From Novosphingobium sp. (GTDB taxonomy: Bacteria; Pseudomonadota; Alphaproteobacteria; Sphingomonadales; Sphingomonadaceae), in contig NZ_JAIXPP010000020.1 of NCBI RefSeq assembly GCF_027486195.1, positions 174,032 through 238,031 on the forward strand: 64,000 bases of DNA, given 5' to 3'. How positions within the stretch are numbered: the stretch's first letter is position 1; each line of letters begins with the position of its first letter. Shown piece after piece: positions 9,149 to 17,951 of this stretch. The notes below the pieces were generated by a model. The model saw only the letters and a list, made by a program, of their open reading frames with translations. It had not been told where the DNA came from and made no database searches. The position numbers and the translations under genes were made by a program.

Positions 9149-12100
9149 ATGGACAGCTCAACCCCGATCGCCCGCACCGTTAAGCACGCGGCCAAGAATG
9201 TGGCGAACCTCCTCGCCACGGCCACACCGGCTGCCCTCATGGCAGGCGTGAGCCCCGCATTTGCCGACACCACCGTCAGCACTGCGACGACCACCCCGCT
9301 GGTAACCTCGACCGCCGGCGCGGTGACCGTCGCCAGCGGCGGCACGATCAAGCTCGACACCGGCACGGCCGTGACGGTCGATGCATCGAAGGACGTGACG
9401 GTCCAGTCCGGCGGCACGCTCGACATGGGTGCGGGCAACGGCGCTGCGGGCGTCGTGGTCCAGAGCGGCACCACTTCGAACGTCTCGAACGCCGGCACGA
9501 TCCAGGTGCTGGAAAGCTTCACCCCGCCCGATACTGACGGCAACGGCATCCCCGAAGGGCCGATCGCGCAGGCGACTGGTCGCTACGGCATCCGCGTCGC
9601 CCCCGGCGGCACGGCCACCGGCACGATCTCGAACACCGGCACGATCACCGTCGATGGCCTCAACTCGGCTGGTATCGCGGTGGATTCGGCACTGACCGGC
9701 TCGGTCACCAACACCGGCACGATCAAGATCAAGGGCGACAATTCGGTCGGCATCCGCACCGGCGCGGTTTCGGGCAACGTTGCGGCGGGCGGCACTATCG
9801 GCGTGGTCGGCAGCGGCACGCAGGCGCTGGTGGTGGACGGCGATGTCGGCGGCCTCGTCAAGATCAACGGCTCGCTCTCGCAGTCGGCAAGCTATACGGC
9901 AGATAGCGGGGCAACGCAGACCCTGCCGCGCAGCGCGCTTTCCACCGGAAAGGCTGCTGTCGAAATCAACGGCAACGTGGCTGGCGGCGTGATCGTGACA
10001 ACCGCTTCGGGCAGCGGCACCACGGCGGAGACCACCGGCTCGATCCAGTCCGTGGGCAACGCCCCGGCGCTCCAGATCGGCGGCACCCGCGATATCACCA
10101 TCGGCGGCGGCACCACCACCAATGGTACCTATTCGCTCGGCATCGACGGCAGCGTGGCGGCAACGTCCACGTTCAGCTCGACCAACGCCTCGGCGGTCGT
10201 GATCGGCGGCAAGGGCGGCAACGTCACGCTGACCAAGGGCATCGCCGTGAACGGCAGCGTGACCGCCACCACGGTCGACGCGGGCGCAGTCGGCATCCTG
10301 ATCAACTCGGGCTCGACTGTCGGTACGCTCTACAATAACGGCACGATCAGCGCCGTGATCAGCCAGCCGGGCATCGGCTCTTCGGCGGCGATCAAGGACC
10401 TTTCGGGCACGCTCACCACGATCAACAACAACAAGACCATCTCGGTCACCGGTTCGAGCGAGGACCAGCTGGCCGCGATCGACGTCTCGGCCAACACCTC
10501 GGGCGTGACGATCAAGCAGTACCTCAACAGCACCGATGCAACCTCGCAGACCGCCGACAAGGCGGCCACCGGCTACGATCCCGATACCGCCAAGGTCTAC
10601 ACCTCGATCAAGGGCAACATCTACACCGGCAGCGGCAACGATACGCTCGACATCGGTTCGGGCACGGTCACCGGCAACAGCTTCCTGGGTGCCGGCAACG
10701 ACACGGTGAAACTGGCTGACGATGCCAAGTACACCGGCAACATCGATTTCGGCACCGGCACGGGCTCGCTGGCGATGGCCGGCAACTCGCGCTTCACCGG
10801 CACGCTGATCCTGAACGATCAGGTCGGCACGCTGACCCTTGCCGACAAGGCAATCTATCGCGGCACGGTGACCGGCGGTTCGCAGCTGGCAGTCGCCGTG
10901 AACGGCGGCACGTTCGGGGCCAATTCGGCGACCACGACCACGATCAAGTCGCTCGATGTCGGCGCGACCGGCACGCTGGGCGTCTATGTCGACGGCGCGA
11001 CGGGGACGGCCTCAAAGCTCGTGGCGAACACGGCGAACTTCGCCAGCGGCGCGAAGATCTCGGCCCGGGTCACCTCGCTCGCCAAGGCGGAAGGCACCTA
11101 CACCGTGCTCAGCGCCGGTACGCTGACGGGCGGCGCCAACGTCGCCAGTTCGGCGCTCAACCTGCCGGTGCTGTTCAAGGGCACCGTGGCGGCGGCAGGC
11201 AACGACGTGACGCTGACGATCGCGCGCAAGTCTGCCAGCGAGATCGGGCTCAATGTCCCGCAGTCGCAGGCCTACAATGCGATCCTCGCCAACGCCGCGA
11301 AGGACACGCTGCTGCAATCGAGCCTGCTGCAGGCAGCCGATACCGCCACGCTGCAGACCCAGTTCAACCAGATGCTGCCTGATTATGCGGGCGGTTCGCT
11401 CGATCTGCTCACGCGCGGCACGCGCCTCGCGGCACGCCGGATCGATGACGATTCGAGCTGGTTCACCATCAGCAATGCCGGTGCGTGGGTCGAACCGATC
11501 TACTTCAAGGGCAAGAAGACGGCCGGCACCACGCAGGGTTACAGCAACAGCGGCGGCGGTCTCTCGCTCGGCTTCGAGAAGGCGCTGGGCTTCGGCCACG
11601 TCGGCGGCTCGTTCACCTACTTCACGGGCAATTCGACCACTGATGCCACGCAGAAGGTCAAGGTTAGCGACATCGAGCTGGCGGCGTTCTGGCGCCTCGC
11701 CTCGGGGCCGCTCTATGCCTACGCGCGCATCGGCTATGGCCGTCCCTCCTTCACTTCGACGCGCACCTTTGCCGGAACGGTCGATAGCCAGGCGTTCAGC
11801 TATAGCGCGGGCGGCAAGTGGAAGGGTACGATGATTTCCGGCGCGGGCGGCATTTCCTATGCCGTTCCGATCGGCGATCATTTCAAGATCAAGCCGCGCG
11901 CGACGATCGAATACTTCCGCCTCAAGGAAAACGGCTACACCGAAACCGGCAGCGCCCCGCTGGCGCTGACAGTGGCGGGCCGCACCAGCCAGGTGGTGAA
12001 CGGCACGACCACGCTGGTGGCGAGCTGGAGCACGGCGCCGGGGGACTACGAAAACCGCCCCTTCACCGTCGAGGTCGAAGGCGGCCGCCGCAGCCGTATC

Positions 12101-12325
12101 TCGGGCGAGGTGGGCAACACCATTGCGACGTTCAATCGCGGCGCGACCAGCGGCGGCGATACTTTCACGCTCACAGGCCAGCAAATGCCTTCGGCCTGGA
12201 CCGGTGAAGTCAGCCTGATTCAGGGCGGGCTCGACTACACGTGGAAGATCAGCGGCGGCTACGAAAAGCTGGAAGGCGGCGGCACCGGCTATTCGGCCCG
12301 CGCTTCGCTCGCCATCGCGCTCTGA
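9149..12325 (+). CDS. Type V autotransporter with C-terminal beta-barrel
   Basis: About 1,058 residues. The N-terminus MDSSTPIARTVKHAAKN leads into a hydrophobic stretch ending PAFADT, a Sec signal peptide. The passenger (about 45-770) is low-complexity, Thr/Gly/Asn-rich and full of repeated strands such as VSNAGTIQV and GTISNTGTITVDG, the pattern of a right-handed beta-helix. The last ~280 residues (from GAWVEPIYFKG) form the autotransporter barrel and end in a hydrophobic strand, ASLAIAL. It should be displayed at, or released from, the outer membrane, perhaps as an adhesin; no protease motif was seen. Upstream in-frame starts (ATG 9119, TTG 9113) would add an acidic leader unusual for a signal peptide. 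A strong terminator follows. Confidence 0.9.
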   Translation: MDSSTPIARTVKHAAKNVANLLATATPAALMAGVSPAFADTTVSTATTTPLVTSTAGAVTVASGGTIKLDTGTAVTVDASKDVTVQSGGTLDMGAGNGAAGVVVQSGTTSNVSNAGTIQVLESFTPPDTDGNGIPEGPIAQATGRYGIRVAPGGTATGTISNTGTITVDGLNSAGIAVDSALTGSVTNTGTIKIKGDNSVGIRTGAVSGNVAAGGTIGVVGSGTQALVVDGDVGGLVKINGSLSQSASYTADSGATQTLPRSALSTGKAAVEINGNVAGGVIVTTASGSGTTAETTGSIQSVGNAPALQIGGTRDITIGGGTTTNGTYSLGIDGSVAATSTFSSTNASAVVIGGKGGNVTLTKGIAVNGSVTATTVDAGAVGILINSGSTVGTLYNNGTISAVISQPGIGSSAAIKDLSGTLTTINNNKTISVTGSSEDQLAAIDVSANTSGVTIKQYLNSTDATSQTADKAATGYDPDTAKVYTSIKGNIYTGSGNDTLDIGSGTVTGNSFLGAGNDTVKLADDAKYTGNIDFGTGTGSLAMAGNSRFTGTLILNDQVGTLTLADKAIYRGTVTGGSQLAVAVNGGTFGANSATTTTIKSLDVGATGTLGVYVDGATGTASKLVANTANFASGAKISARVTSLAKAEGTYTVLSAGTLTGGANVASSALNLPVLFKGTVAAAGNDVTLTIARKSASEIGLNVPQSQAYNAILANAAKDTLLQSSLLQAADTATLQTQFNQMLPDYAGGSLDLLTRGTRLAARRIDDDSSWFTISNAGAWVEPIYFKGKKTAGTTQGYSNSGGGLSLGFEKALGFGHVGGSFTYFTGNSTTDATQKVKVSDIELAAFWRLASGPLYAYARIGYGRPSFTSTRTFAGTVDSQAFSYSAGGKWKGTMISGAGGISYAVPIGDHFKIKPRATIEYFRLKENGYTETGSAPLALTVAGRTSQVVNGTTTLVASWSTAPGDYENRPFTVEVEGGRRSRISGEVGNTIATFNRGATSGGDTFTLTGQQMPSAWTGEVSLIQGGLDYTWKISGGYEKLEGGGTGYSARASLAIAL

Positions 12326-12346
12326 TCGTTCGATCCGGAAAGAATG

Positions 12347-12377
12347 AGGGGGTGGTCTCTGGACTGCCCCCTTTTTT
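12347..12377 (+). terminator. Rho-independent terminator after the autotransporter
   Basis: A 10-bp stem (ggggg tggtc / gactg ccccc, two G-U pairs) with loop tctg is followed by six T residues at 12372-12377. It lies between the convergent autotransporter and aminotransferase genes and is correctly oriented for the plus strand. Confidence 0.9.
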
Positions 12378-12386
12378 GTTGCAGGA

Positions 12387-13532
12387 TCAGGCCTGAATCA
12401 GCGCATTTTGCGCCTGAAACCACGGCACCATCCGCGCGATGGCTTCCTCCACCAGCGGGGTTGAAACCGCAAAGCTGAAACGCACGAAGCGGTGCCCATC
12501 GACCGGGTCGAAATCGATCCCCGGCGCAGTTGCGACACCGGTTTCCTCCAGCAGGCGGATGCAGAAGGCCATCGAATCCTGCGTGAGGTGGCCGATATCG
12601 GCGTAGACGTAGAATGCTCCGTCTGGCGGGGCGATCCGCGCGAGCCCCAAGGCCGGAAGCGCTGCCAGCAGCAGATCGCGATTGCGCGCATAGGTGCGGA
12701 CATGGCCATCGAGTTCCGCGCCGCAATCGAGCGCCGCAAGGCCCGCGTGCTGGCTGAGCGAGGGCGGGGTGAGGAACAGATTGCCCATCCGCGCGCGCGC
12801 CTGATCGACCAGATCCGGCGGCACGACCAGCCAGCCCAGCCGCCAGCCCGGCATGCTGAAATACTTGGAGAAGCTGTTCACCACGATCGCCTCGCGGTCG
12901 GACGGCAGCATCGAGCTGGCCGGCGCGCCATAAGTGATGCCCTGATAGATCTCGTCCGAGACAATGCGGATCCCGCGCGCGCGGCACACCTCTGCAATCG
13001 CAGCCATTTCCTCGGGCGCGATCACGGTGCCGGTCGGGTTGGCAGGGCTGGCGATGATCACGCCATCGGGCGCGGGATCGAGCGCTTCGAGCGCGGCGGC
13101 GGTGATCTGGTAGCCGACTTCCGGTCCGCACGGCAGCTCGACCGGCTCGATATGCAGCGCGCGCAGCGTGTTGCGATAAGCGACATAGCCCGGCCGCGCG
13201 ATGGCGACGCGCGCGCCGGGGCCGAAGCGCAGCGAAAGCGCGATGACCAGCGCGGGCGAGGCTCCGCAGGTGAGCACGATTTGGGATGGCGAGACCGCAA
13301 CCCCGGTGGTCTCCTCCACGTATCGTGCGAGCCGGGCCAGCAGTTCGGTGCTTTCCCAGTAGCCCTTGTCTTCCTCGTCCAGCACGGCGCGGGCACGGGC
13401 GAGCGCTGCGGCCGGCGCGCCGGTTGAGGGCTGGCCATACTCCATGCGGATAACCGAGCGGCCCTCGGCCATGAGGCGCTGGGCAATGGCGGAGATCGTG
13501 ATGGCGTGAAACGGATCGAGCAGAGCGGTCAT
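12387..13532 (-). CDS. Pyridoxal-phosphate aminotransferase, class I/II
   Basis: 381 residues, full length for a fold-type I aminotransferase. Recognisable elements are the cofactor-binding SPANPTGT, the aspartate in IRIVSDEIYQGITYG, and the Schiff-base lysine in NSFSKYFSMPGWRLGW; the substrate carboxylate arginine is probably in HRFVRFSFAVS near the C-terminus. It should transfer an amino group between an amino acid and a 2-oxo acid in the cytoplasm, but the substrate cannot be read from the sequence. It is a single gene, convergent with the autotransporter and divergent from a small membrane protein. Confidence 0.92.
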   Translation of the reverse strand: MTALLDPFHAITISAIAQRLMAEGRSVIRMEYGQPSTGAPAAALARARAVLDEEDKGYWESTELLARLARYVEETTGVAVSPSQIVLTCGASPALVIALSLRFGPGARVAIARPGYVAYRNTLRALHIEPVELPCGPEVGYQITAAALEALDPAPDGVIIASPANPTGTVIAPEEMAAIAEVCRARGIRIVSDEIYQGITYGAPASSMLPSDREAIVVNSFSKYFSMPGWRLGWLVVPPDLVDQARARMGNLFLTPPSLSQHAGLAALDCGAELDGHVRTYARNRDLLLAALPALGLARIAPPDGAFYVYADIGHLTQDSMAFCIRLLEETGVATAPGIDFDPVDGHRFVRFSFAVSTPLVEEAIARMVPWFQAQNALIQA

Positions 13533-13662
13533 GGAGGCTCACCTAGCACCACGCCCAAAGCGGCGCAAAGGTCCGGCAGTTGACAAGGACCGGCGCGCGG
13601 GCGAGCCTTCGCGGCAGATCCGGGCGGGAGAGCCGCACCGGGCACCGTGGGAGAGCCAGATC

Positions 13663-14181
13663 ATGTCGACACCAGCCGGGGCGGCACCGCCGCATCAGAT
13701 GCCTTTGGGCCAAGCCGCGATCATCACGCTGGGCGTGATCGTCGTGATCGCCGGTTTCGTCGCGCTGGGCGCGTGGCTGCATGTCACGCCGCTCTATGCG
13801 GGGTTCCTGCTGCTGTGGGCCTGGTCGGCGCTGCACGAACTCTCGCTCAAGGCGCTGCCCGGCGCGCTGATCGGCGCGCTTACGGGGGCGAGCCTCAGCT
13901 TCATGCTGCAAACGGGCGCCGCAATGGGCAGCCCGCAGCTGATCATACTGGCGCTGCTGCTGATGATCGTCGCGGTTTTTCTGGTCGTGGCCGGCCGCGC
14001 TGCGCTCTTCTGCAACCAGAGCACGATGTTGTTCATCACCGTGCTCAATGCGCCTGTGATTCAGGCTGGCGAGAACTTCCGCCAGGTCATTGTGGCGATT
14101 GCGCTGGGCGCCGTGTGGTTCGGTTTCGTAGCCTGGGTGATCAGCCGGTTCGTGCCTGCACCAGCGGCCGCGCCTGCCTAG
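13663..14181 (+). CDS. Small integral membrane protein, function unknown
   Basis: 172 residues with about four to five hydrophobic helices (for example AAIITLGVIVVIAGFVALGA, LIILALLLMIVAVFLVVAG, VIVAIALGAVWFGFVAWVI). ATG at 13663 is preceded by a good gggagag ribosome site, so the upstream in-frame codons are not used. I do not recognise the family. Its stop overlaps the stop of the convergent TadE-like gene at the palindrome ctag. Confidence 0.75.
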   Translation: MSTPAGAAPPHQMPLGQAAIITLGVIVVIAGFVALGAWLHVTPLYAGFLLLWAWSALHELSLKALPGALIGALTGASLSFMLQTGAAMGSPQLIILALLLMIVAVFLVVAGRAALFCNQSTMLFITVLNAPVIQAGENFRQVIVAIALGAVWFGFVAWVISRFVPAPAAAPA

Positions 14182-14864
14182 CAGGTGGCGACGGTCTGTA
14201 CGGGTGACGGATTGTAGATCTTCGTCAGATCGCGGTCGTCACGCACATAGAGCGCGGCTTCCTTGCGGATCAGCTTTGAGGGAAGCACACTGCCGAGGAA
14301 GAACGGTTTGTAATCATAGGCGATTTCGACGAACATGATCGCGGTCCCGGAATCGGCGGTCATCTTCGAGGTGGTATAGCCCATGCCTGCGAACGAGGTG
14401 CCCGTGGCGCCGGTACCCTGCGTTCCATAGCGCGAGGCCCATGTATTCTTGCCCCAGCAGCGCTGCCAGGCAATCCACTGGCCGCCCGAACTGTTGACTT
14501 GCAAGCTGGAGACGATCACCCGGCCGCGCGTCGGGATCTGCAGGTCCTCGGCCTGAAGCGCGGCGGCACGAAACACCTGGTTCATGTCGTATTCGCGGAA
14601 CTGCGGCGCGCCATTGACCTGGGTCTGCTTCGCGCGGCTGGCGTTATCCGCAATGGTAATTGCCAACTGGTTCAAACGCACGTGGATCAGCGCGAGGTTG
14701 ACCACTTCGACCCCCGTCAGTGACAGGCCCATGAGGAACGGCATGGCGAGGCCGAGTTCGACCGCGCTTACAGCACTGGTGCTGCGCGCAAGGCGCATGA
14801 ATAACCGCCGCAGCGGCATTGCAGCATGGCGATCGGTGGGCCGTTGCGAAACGGTCATGGGCAT
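14178..14864 (-). CDS. TadE/TadF-like pilus-assembly membrane protein
   Basis: About 228 residues. After a basic leader comes a single N-terminal helix with SAVSAVELGLAMPFLMGLSL, the TadE-type signature (short tail, glutamate at +5 of a pilin-like helix). The rest is extracytoplasmic with scattered cysteines. Last gene of a three-gene minus-strand operon behind a TadG-like vWA protein and another TadE protein. ATG at 14864 has GGGGA eight bases upstream; an ATG at 14858 would give an ATGA overlap and is the alternative. It probably acts as a minor pseudopilin or a surface-assembly factor. Confidence 0.85.
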   Translation of the reverse strand: MPMTVSQRPTDRHAAMPLRRLFMRLARSTSAVSAVELGLAMPFLMGLSLTGVEVVNLALIHVRLNQLAITIADNASRAKQTQVNGAPQFREYDMNQVFRAAALQAEDLQIPTRGRVIVSSLQVNSSGGQWIAWQRCWGKNTWASRYGTQGTGATGTSFAGMGYTTSKMTADSGTAIMFVEIAYDYKPFFLGSVLPSKLIRKEAALYVRDDRDLTKIYNPSPVQTVATC

Positions 14865-15475
14865 TTCGATGTCCCCGTGCGGGTGGACTGGGTCGCGAAG
14901 GGCTGGTTCTTGAGGATCGTCGTCTGCGGAACGGTCTGGTATTCGGGCAGGCCGAACATCTTGGCGAACCCGAACCACTGCTTGTAGGAAACGGTCACCG
15001 TATAGACGACGACATCGTTCGCGCCGCCAAGGCCGGTCTTGCCCATATCGGCATCCCAGACACCATTGCCGTTCATATCGACAAAGCATTCGGTCGAGTC
15101 GTACGTGCCGTTCTTGTTGGTATCGGTAAAATCCTCCGGCATGCCGACCGCGGAGAATTCGGCATAGTTTTTCCGCGTGAACGTGACGCTCGCCGTGGGC
15201 ATGACATACTTGATGCTGTTCGAAACCAGCGTGTCGAGCGTCGTCGAGTTGGTCTGGCCGCTCTGCAGCGACGATTTGCGCGCCGCCGCATTGATCGACC
15301 CCGTAAGCACCGTGCGGACGTAGTAGCCCTGTGCGATCTGCAACGTGCCGAACACCACCAGAAACAGGATCGGCGCTGTCAAGCCGAATTCGACAGCGCT
15401 GACACCGCGCCGGTCACGCAGCAACGCGTGCTCGCGCAGCCGGCGGAAGAAGTGGTGCATGGCGCGCCGAGCCAT
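14855..15475 (-). CDS. TadE-family pilus-assembly protein
   Basis: About 206 residues. The N-terminal segment RRGVSAVEFGLTAPILFLVV is the conserved TadE helix. A soluble extracytoplasmic domain follows with Asp/Asn-rich runs (DTNKNGTYDSTEC and DMNGNGVWDADMG) that look like calcium-binding, dockerin/EF-hand-type loops. The start shares bases with the upstream stop (TGATG), so it is coupled to the vWA gene. Confidence 0.88.
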   Translation of the reverse strand: MARRAMHHFFRRLREHALLRDRRGVSAVEFGLTAPILFLVVFGTLQIAQGYYVRTVLTGSINAAARKSSLQSGQTNSTTLDTLVSNSIKYVMPTASVTFTRKNYAEFSAVGMPEDFTDTNKNGTYDSTECFVDMNGNGVWDADMGKTGLGGANDVVVYTVTVSYKQWFGFAKMFGLPEYQTVPQTTILKNQPFATQSTRTGTSKCP

Positions 15476-17463
15476 CACTTGTTGATCCGCAGGTCGGCCA
15501 CCTGGCCGGCGATGAACTTGAAGGTGTTGTTGAGCGCGGTCGTATCGCTGGCGTAGTAGGCACGGCCAGCGGTCGCGCAGCTGGTCATCTGCGTGGTGAG
15601 CGAGGTGCCGAAGCCGATCAGCCAGACGGTATAGCCAAGGTTCTTGGCCTTGGTGCAGGCCGCAAGGAAGCGGTTGTTGTGATAGTTCTTCAGCGTGCTG
15701 CTCGTGGTTCCAGATGGCGCCACGCGGTTGTCGTACATTTCCTCGCCATAGGCGCTGTAACTGTCGATCGTCGGCGCCATTTCACCGTCGGTCATGAAGA
15801 TGATGTGGCGGCTGACCGAGGGAAACTTGACCGGATCGGCGTTGACATTGGACTGGAAGAGCCCGGTCGGGCTCGCCAGACGCGCGCCCCAGATCATGCC
15901 GATATCATGATAGGTGCTGCCCGATGCCACCAGCGTGTTGACGTAGTTGTCGAGCCAGGTCGGCACGACCGTCGGAGCCGAGGTGTCGACATCGGTGAAG
16001 AGCATCGCACGCGGCGGGCACTGCGAACTTTCGCGCACGATGCCTGTGCCCGAAAGCGAGGTTTCGGTGCGCGGGCCGGTGTTGGTTCCACGATACCACA
16101 GCAGATCGTTCTCGTAGATCTTCCAGCGGGTGTCATCGTCCGTCGGCACGGAATCGATGTCGAGGTCGGTCGCCCCGCTCGGTACCGGGTTCATCGCGAG
16201 GTTCTGGACCGTCTTGCGCTCTTCGATGCAGCCGTCCCACTTGGTGTTGGTGGTGGTAAGCCCGGTCACGCCGGTGGTCCCGTTGAGTGCTGCCAGCGAG
16301 GGCATGTCGTAAGTGCCTTCGTTGGGCACCGTCGCGGTCGCCGAGATGTTGGTGACCACGGGCACGTTGCCCATGCCCTTGAAAGCGCTCATGTTGATCG
16401 TCGCGGCGTCGAAGGTCCAGTTGGTGAACTGATAGCGCGTGGCATAGGTCGTCGTCGTCACCGACTTGTTGCGCACGCAGGTACCTGTCGTGGCATTTTT
16501 GCCGCTGTCCTTGGTCCACGACCTGTATGAATAAGTCGTCCGGACGGTATTTGCAGGGGCTGGACCGCCGGTGTCCACGGGGTTGCCGCCCGCGCTGGGA
16601 TAGGCATTGACGCCGTAGTTGTTGCAATCCGTCTGCGTAATGCTGGAGCCGAACGTTTCGGTGGTCGCCACAGGCGAGCCTGCCGTGGGGACAAAGACCT
16701 TGGTCTTGAAGTTCGCAAGCGCCGTCTGGAACGGCTGGGTGTCGGCGAAATAGCTCGTCGGCATCTGCCCGGCGGCGACGATGCCGCCCATGTTCACCGT
16801 CGCCGTATAGGGCACGAACCCGAAGCGGATGCGCGTATTGGTCTTGTCGACCACAGCGGCGGCCACGGTCTTGTAGAAATCGCGGATCGCCTGGCGCAGG
16901 CCCATGATCTTCGAGGTCGAGTCACTGTCGCAATCGGTGCCGTTGGGGTCGCAGGCCATCGAGCCGGTGGTATCGAGCACGAACATTACGTCTGCGCTCG
17001 CCATCTGCAGTTCGGCGCTGCACGCAACTGTCAGCGTAATCGACTTGAAGCCGAAGATGCCCATGATCACCGTGGGCATGACCGTCGACGCCGTCCCGCT
17101 TACCGCACCGGTGCCGGACGAAGCTGTGGTGAAGGCTACGCTCTGGGAATTGGTGGCGGACGGGTTGAAGTTGAAGTTGAACATCTTGTTCGCCTTCGCC
17201 GTCTCCGTGGTCCCGTAAGTGCCCGTGGTCGCCATGGCCTTGCGGCCTGCCAGCACGCCCGCATCGCAAGCATTCTGCAGGCTGGTCTTGGTCATGTAGG
17301 CGCGCGCCATATCGGTGCCGCTGCCTGCGAGGCTGACAAGGAGAATGATCGTGGCGAGGACAATGCCCAGCGTGTTGCCTGCCGTATCGCGCAGCAGGCT
17401 CCCGATCAGTGATCGCATCGAGGCGCGGAACTGGCCTCCCGTTGCTTTCGACCGACGCGGCAT
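15475..17463 (-). CDS. TadG-like protein with von Willebrand factor A domain
   Basis: About 662 residues. A TadG-type N-terminal helix (TLGIVLATIILLVSLAGSG, then DMARAYMTKTSLQNACDAGVL) is followed by a vWA domain with the MIDAS motif DTTGSM. Further matches are the HIIFMTDGEM strand near the C-terminus and the closing segment AYYASDTTALNNTFKFIAG. The domain has a large insertion between its strands. It is membrane-anchored with the bulk outside the cytoplasm. AGGAGG lies about ten bases upstream of ATG 17463, fixing the start. With the two TadE genes it forms a small orphan cluster: none of the tad secretion ATPase or pilin genes is in the window. Confidence 0.9.
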   Translation of the reverse strand: MPRRSKATGGQFRASMRSLIGSLLRDTAGNTLGIVLATIILLVSLAGSGTDMARAYMTKTSLQNACDAGVLAGRKAMATTGTYGTTETAKANKMFNFNFNPSATNSQSVAFTTASSGTGAVSGTASTVMPTVIMGIFGFKSITLTVACSAELQMASADVMFVLDTTGSMACDPNGTDCDSDSTSKIMGLRQAIRDFYKTVAAAVVDKTNTRIRFGFVPYTATVNMGGIVAAGQMPTSYFADTQPFQTALANFKTKVFVPTAGSPVATTETFGSSITQTDCNNYGVNAYPSAGGNPVDTGGPAPANTVRTTYSYRSWTKDSGKNATTGTCVRNKSVTTTTYATRYQFTNWTFDAATINMSAFKGMGNVPVVTNISATATVPNEGTYDMPSLAALNGTTGVTGLTTTNTKWDGCIEERKTVQNLAMNPVPSGATDLDIDSVPTDDDTRWKIYENDLLWYRGTNTGPRTETSLSGTGIVRESSQCPPRAMLFTDVDTSAPTVVPTWLDNYVNTLVASGSTYHDIGMIWGARLASPTGLFQSNVNADPVKFPSVSRHIIFMTDGEMAPTIDSYSAYGEEMYDNRVAPSGTTSSTLKNYHNNRFLAACTKAKNLGYTVWLIGFGTSLTTQMTSCATAGRAYYASDTTALNNTFKFIAGQVADLRINK

Positions 17464-17951
17464 GTGGCGACATTCCTCCAACAGACTGGCCGAGCCCGGA
17501 GCCCGGGGGTCTTTCGCGATAGGACGCAACGCCGCCGCAAATGGCGGATCGCGTGCACGAGAATGACCCAAGCTCCGTCCATGCAGGCAAATCGCCTTCC
17601 AAATCGTAAATTTGCGGAAAAATTTGCCACGGGAAGACTACGCAGGAAGCGCTGATGCCGCAGGATCGATGGTAAATGGGGTGGTAGCTCTCGCCCCGCG
17701 ACGAGGCCGCCCGCGCGTTCGATGGGGCCGGGGCTGCATCAAAGACGCTTCACCAGACAATTGGAATGCGCACGACAATTCGCATTCACTGCCGGGTTCG
17801 CAGGCCTCACCCCGGAAGTATTGATTGCCGGCTCTCAGCCACTGTTTGCCAGCCCGATCGCTGCTTGAGGACTTACCATGCGACCAAATAGACATACGAC
17901 TCCTGGCCAAAATGGATGTATTGTTCCGATCATGGGGGGAGGAGCGCTGTT
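17464..17951. promoter_or_regulatory. Divergent intergenic region upstream of tadG-like and TonB-receptor genes
   Basis: About 490 bases with no supported gene; short open frames here lack ribosome sites and family resemblance. It must hold promoters for both directions. The only clear signal is the long purine-rich ribosome site at 17934-17944 serving the receptor gene. Confidence 0.45.
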
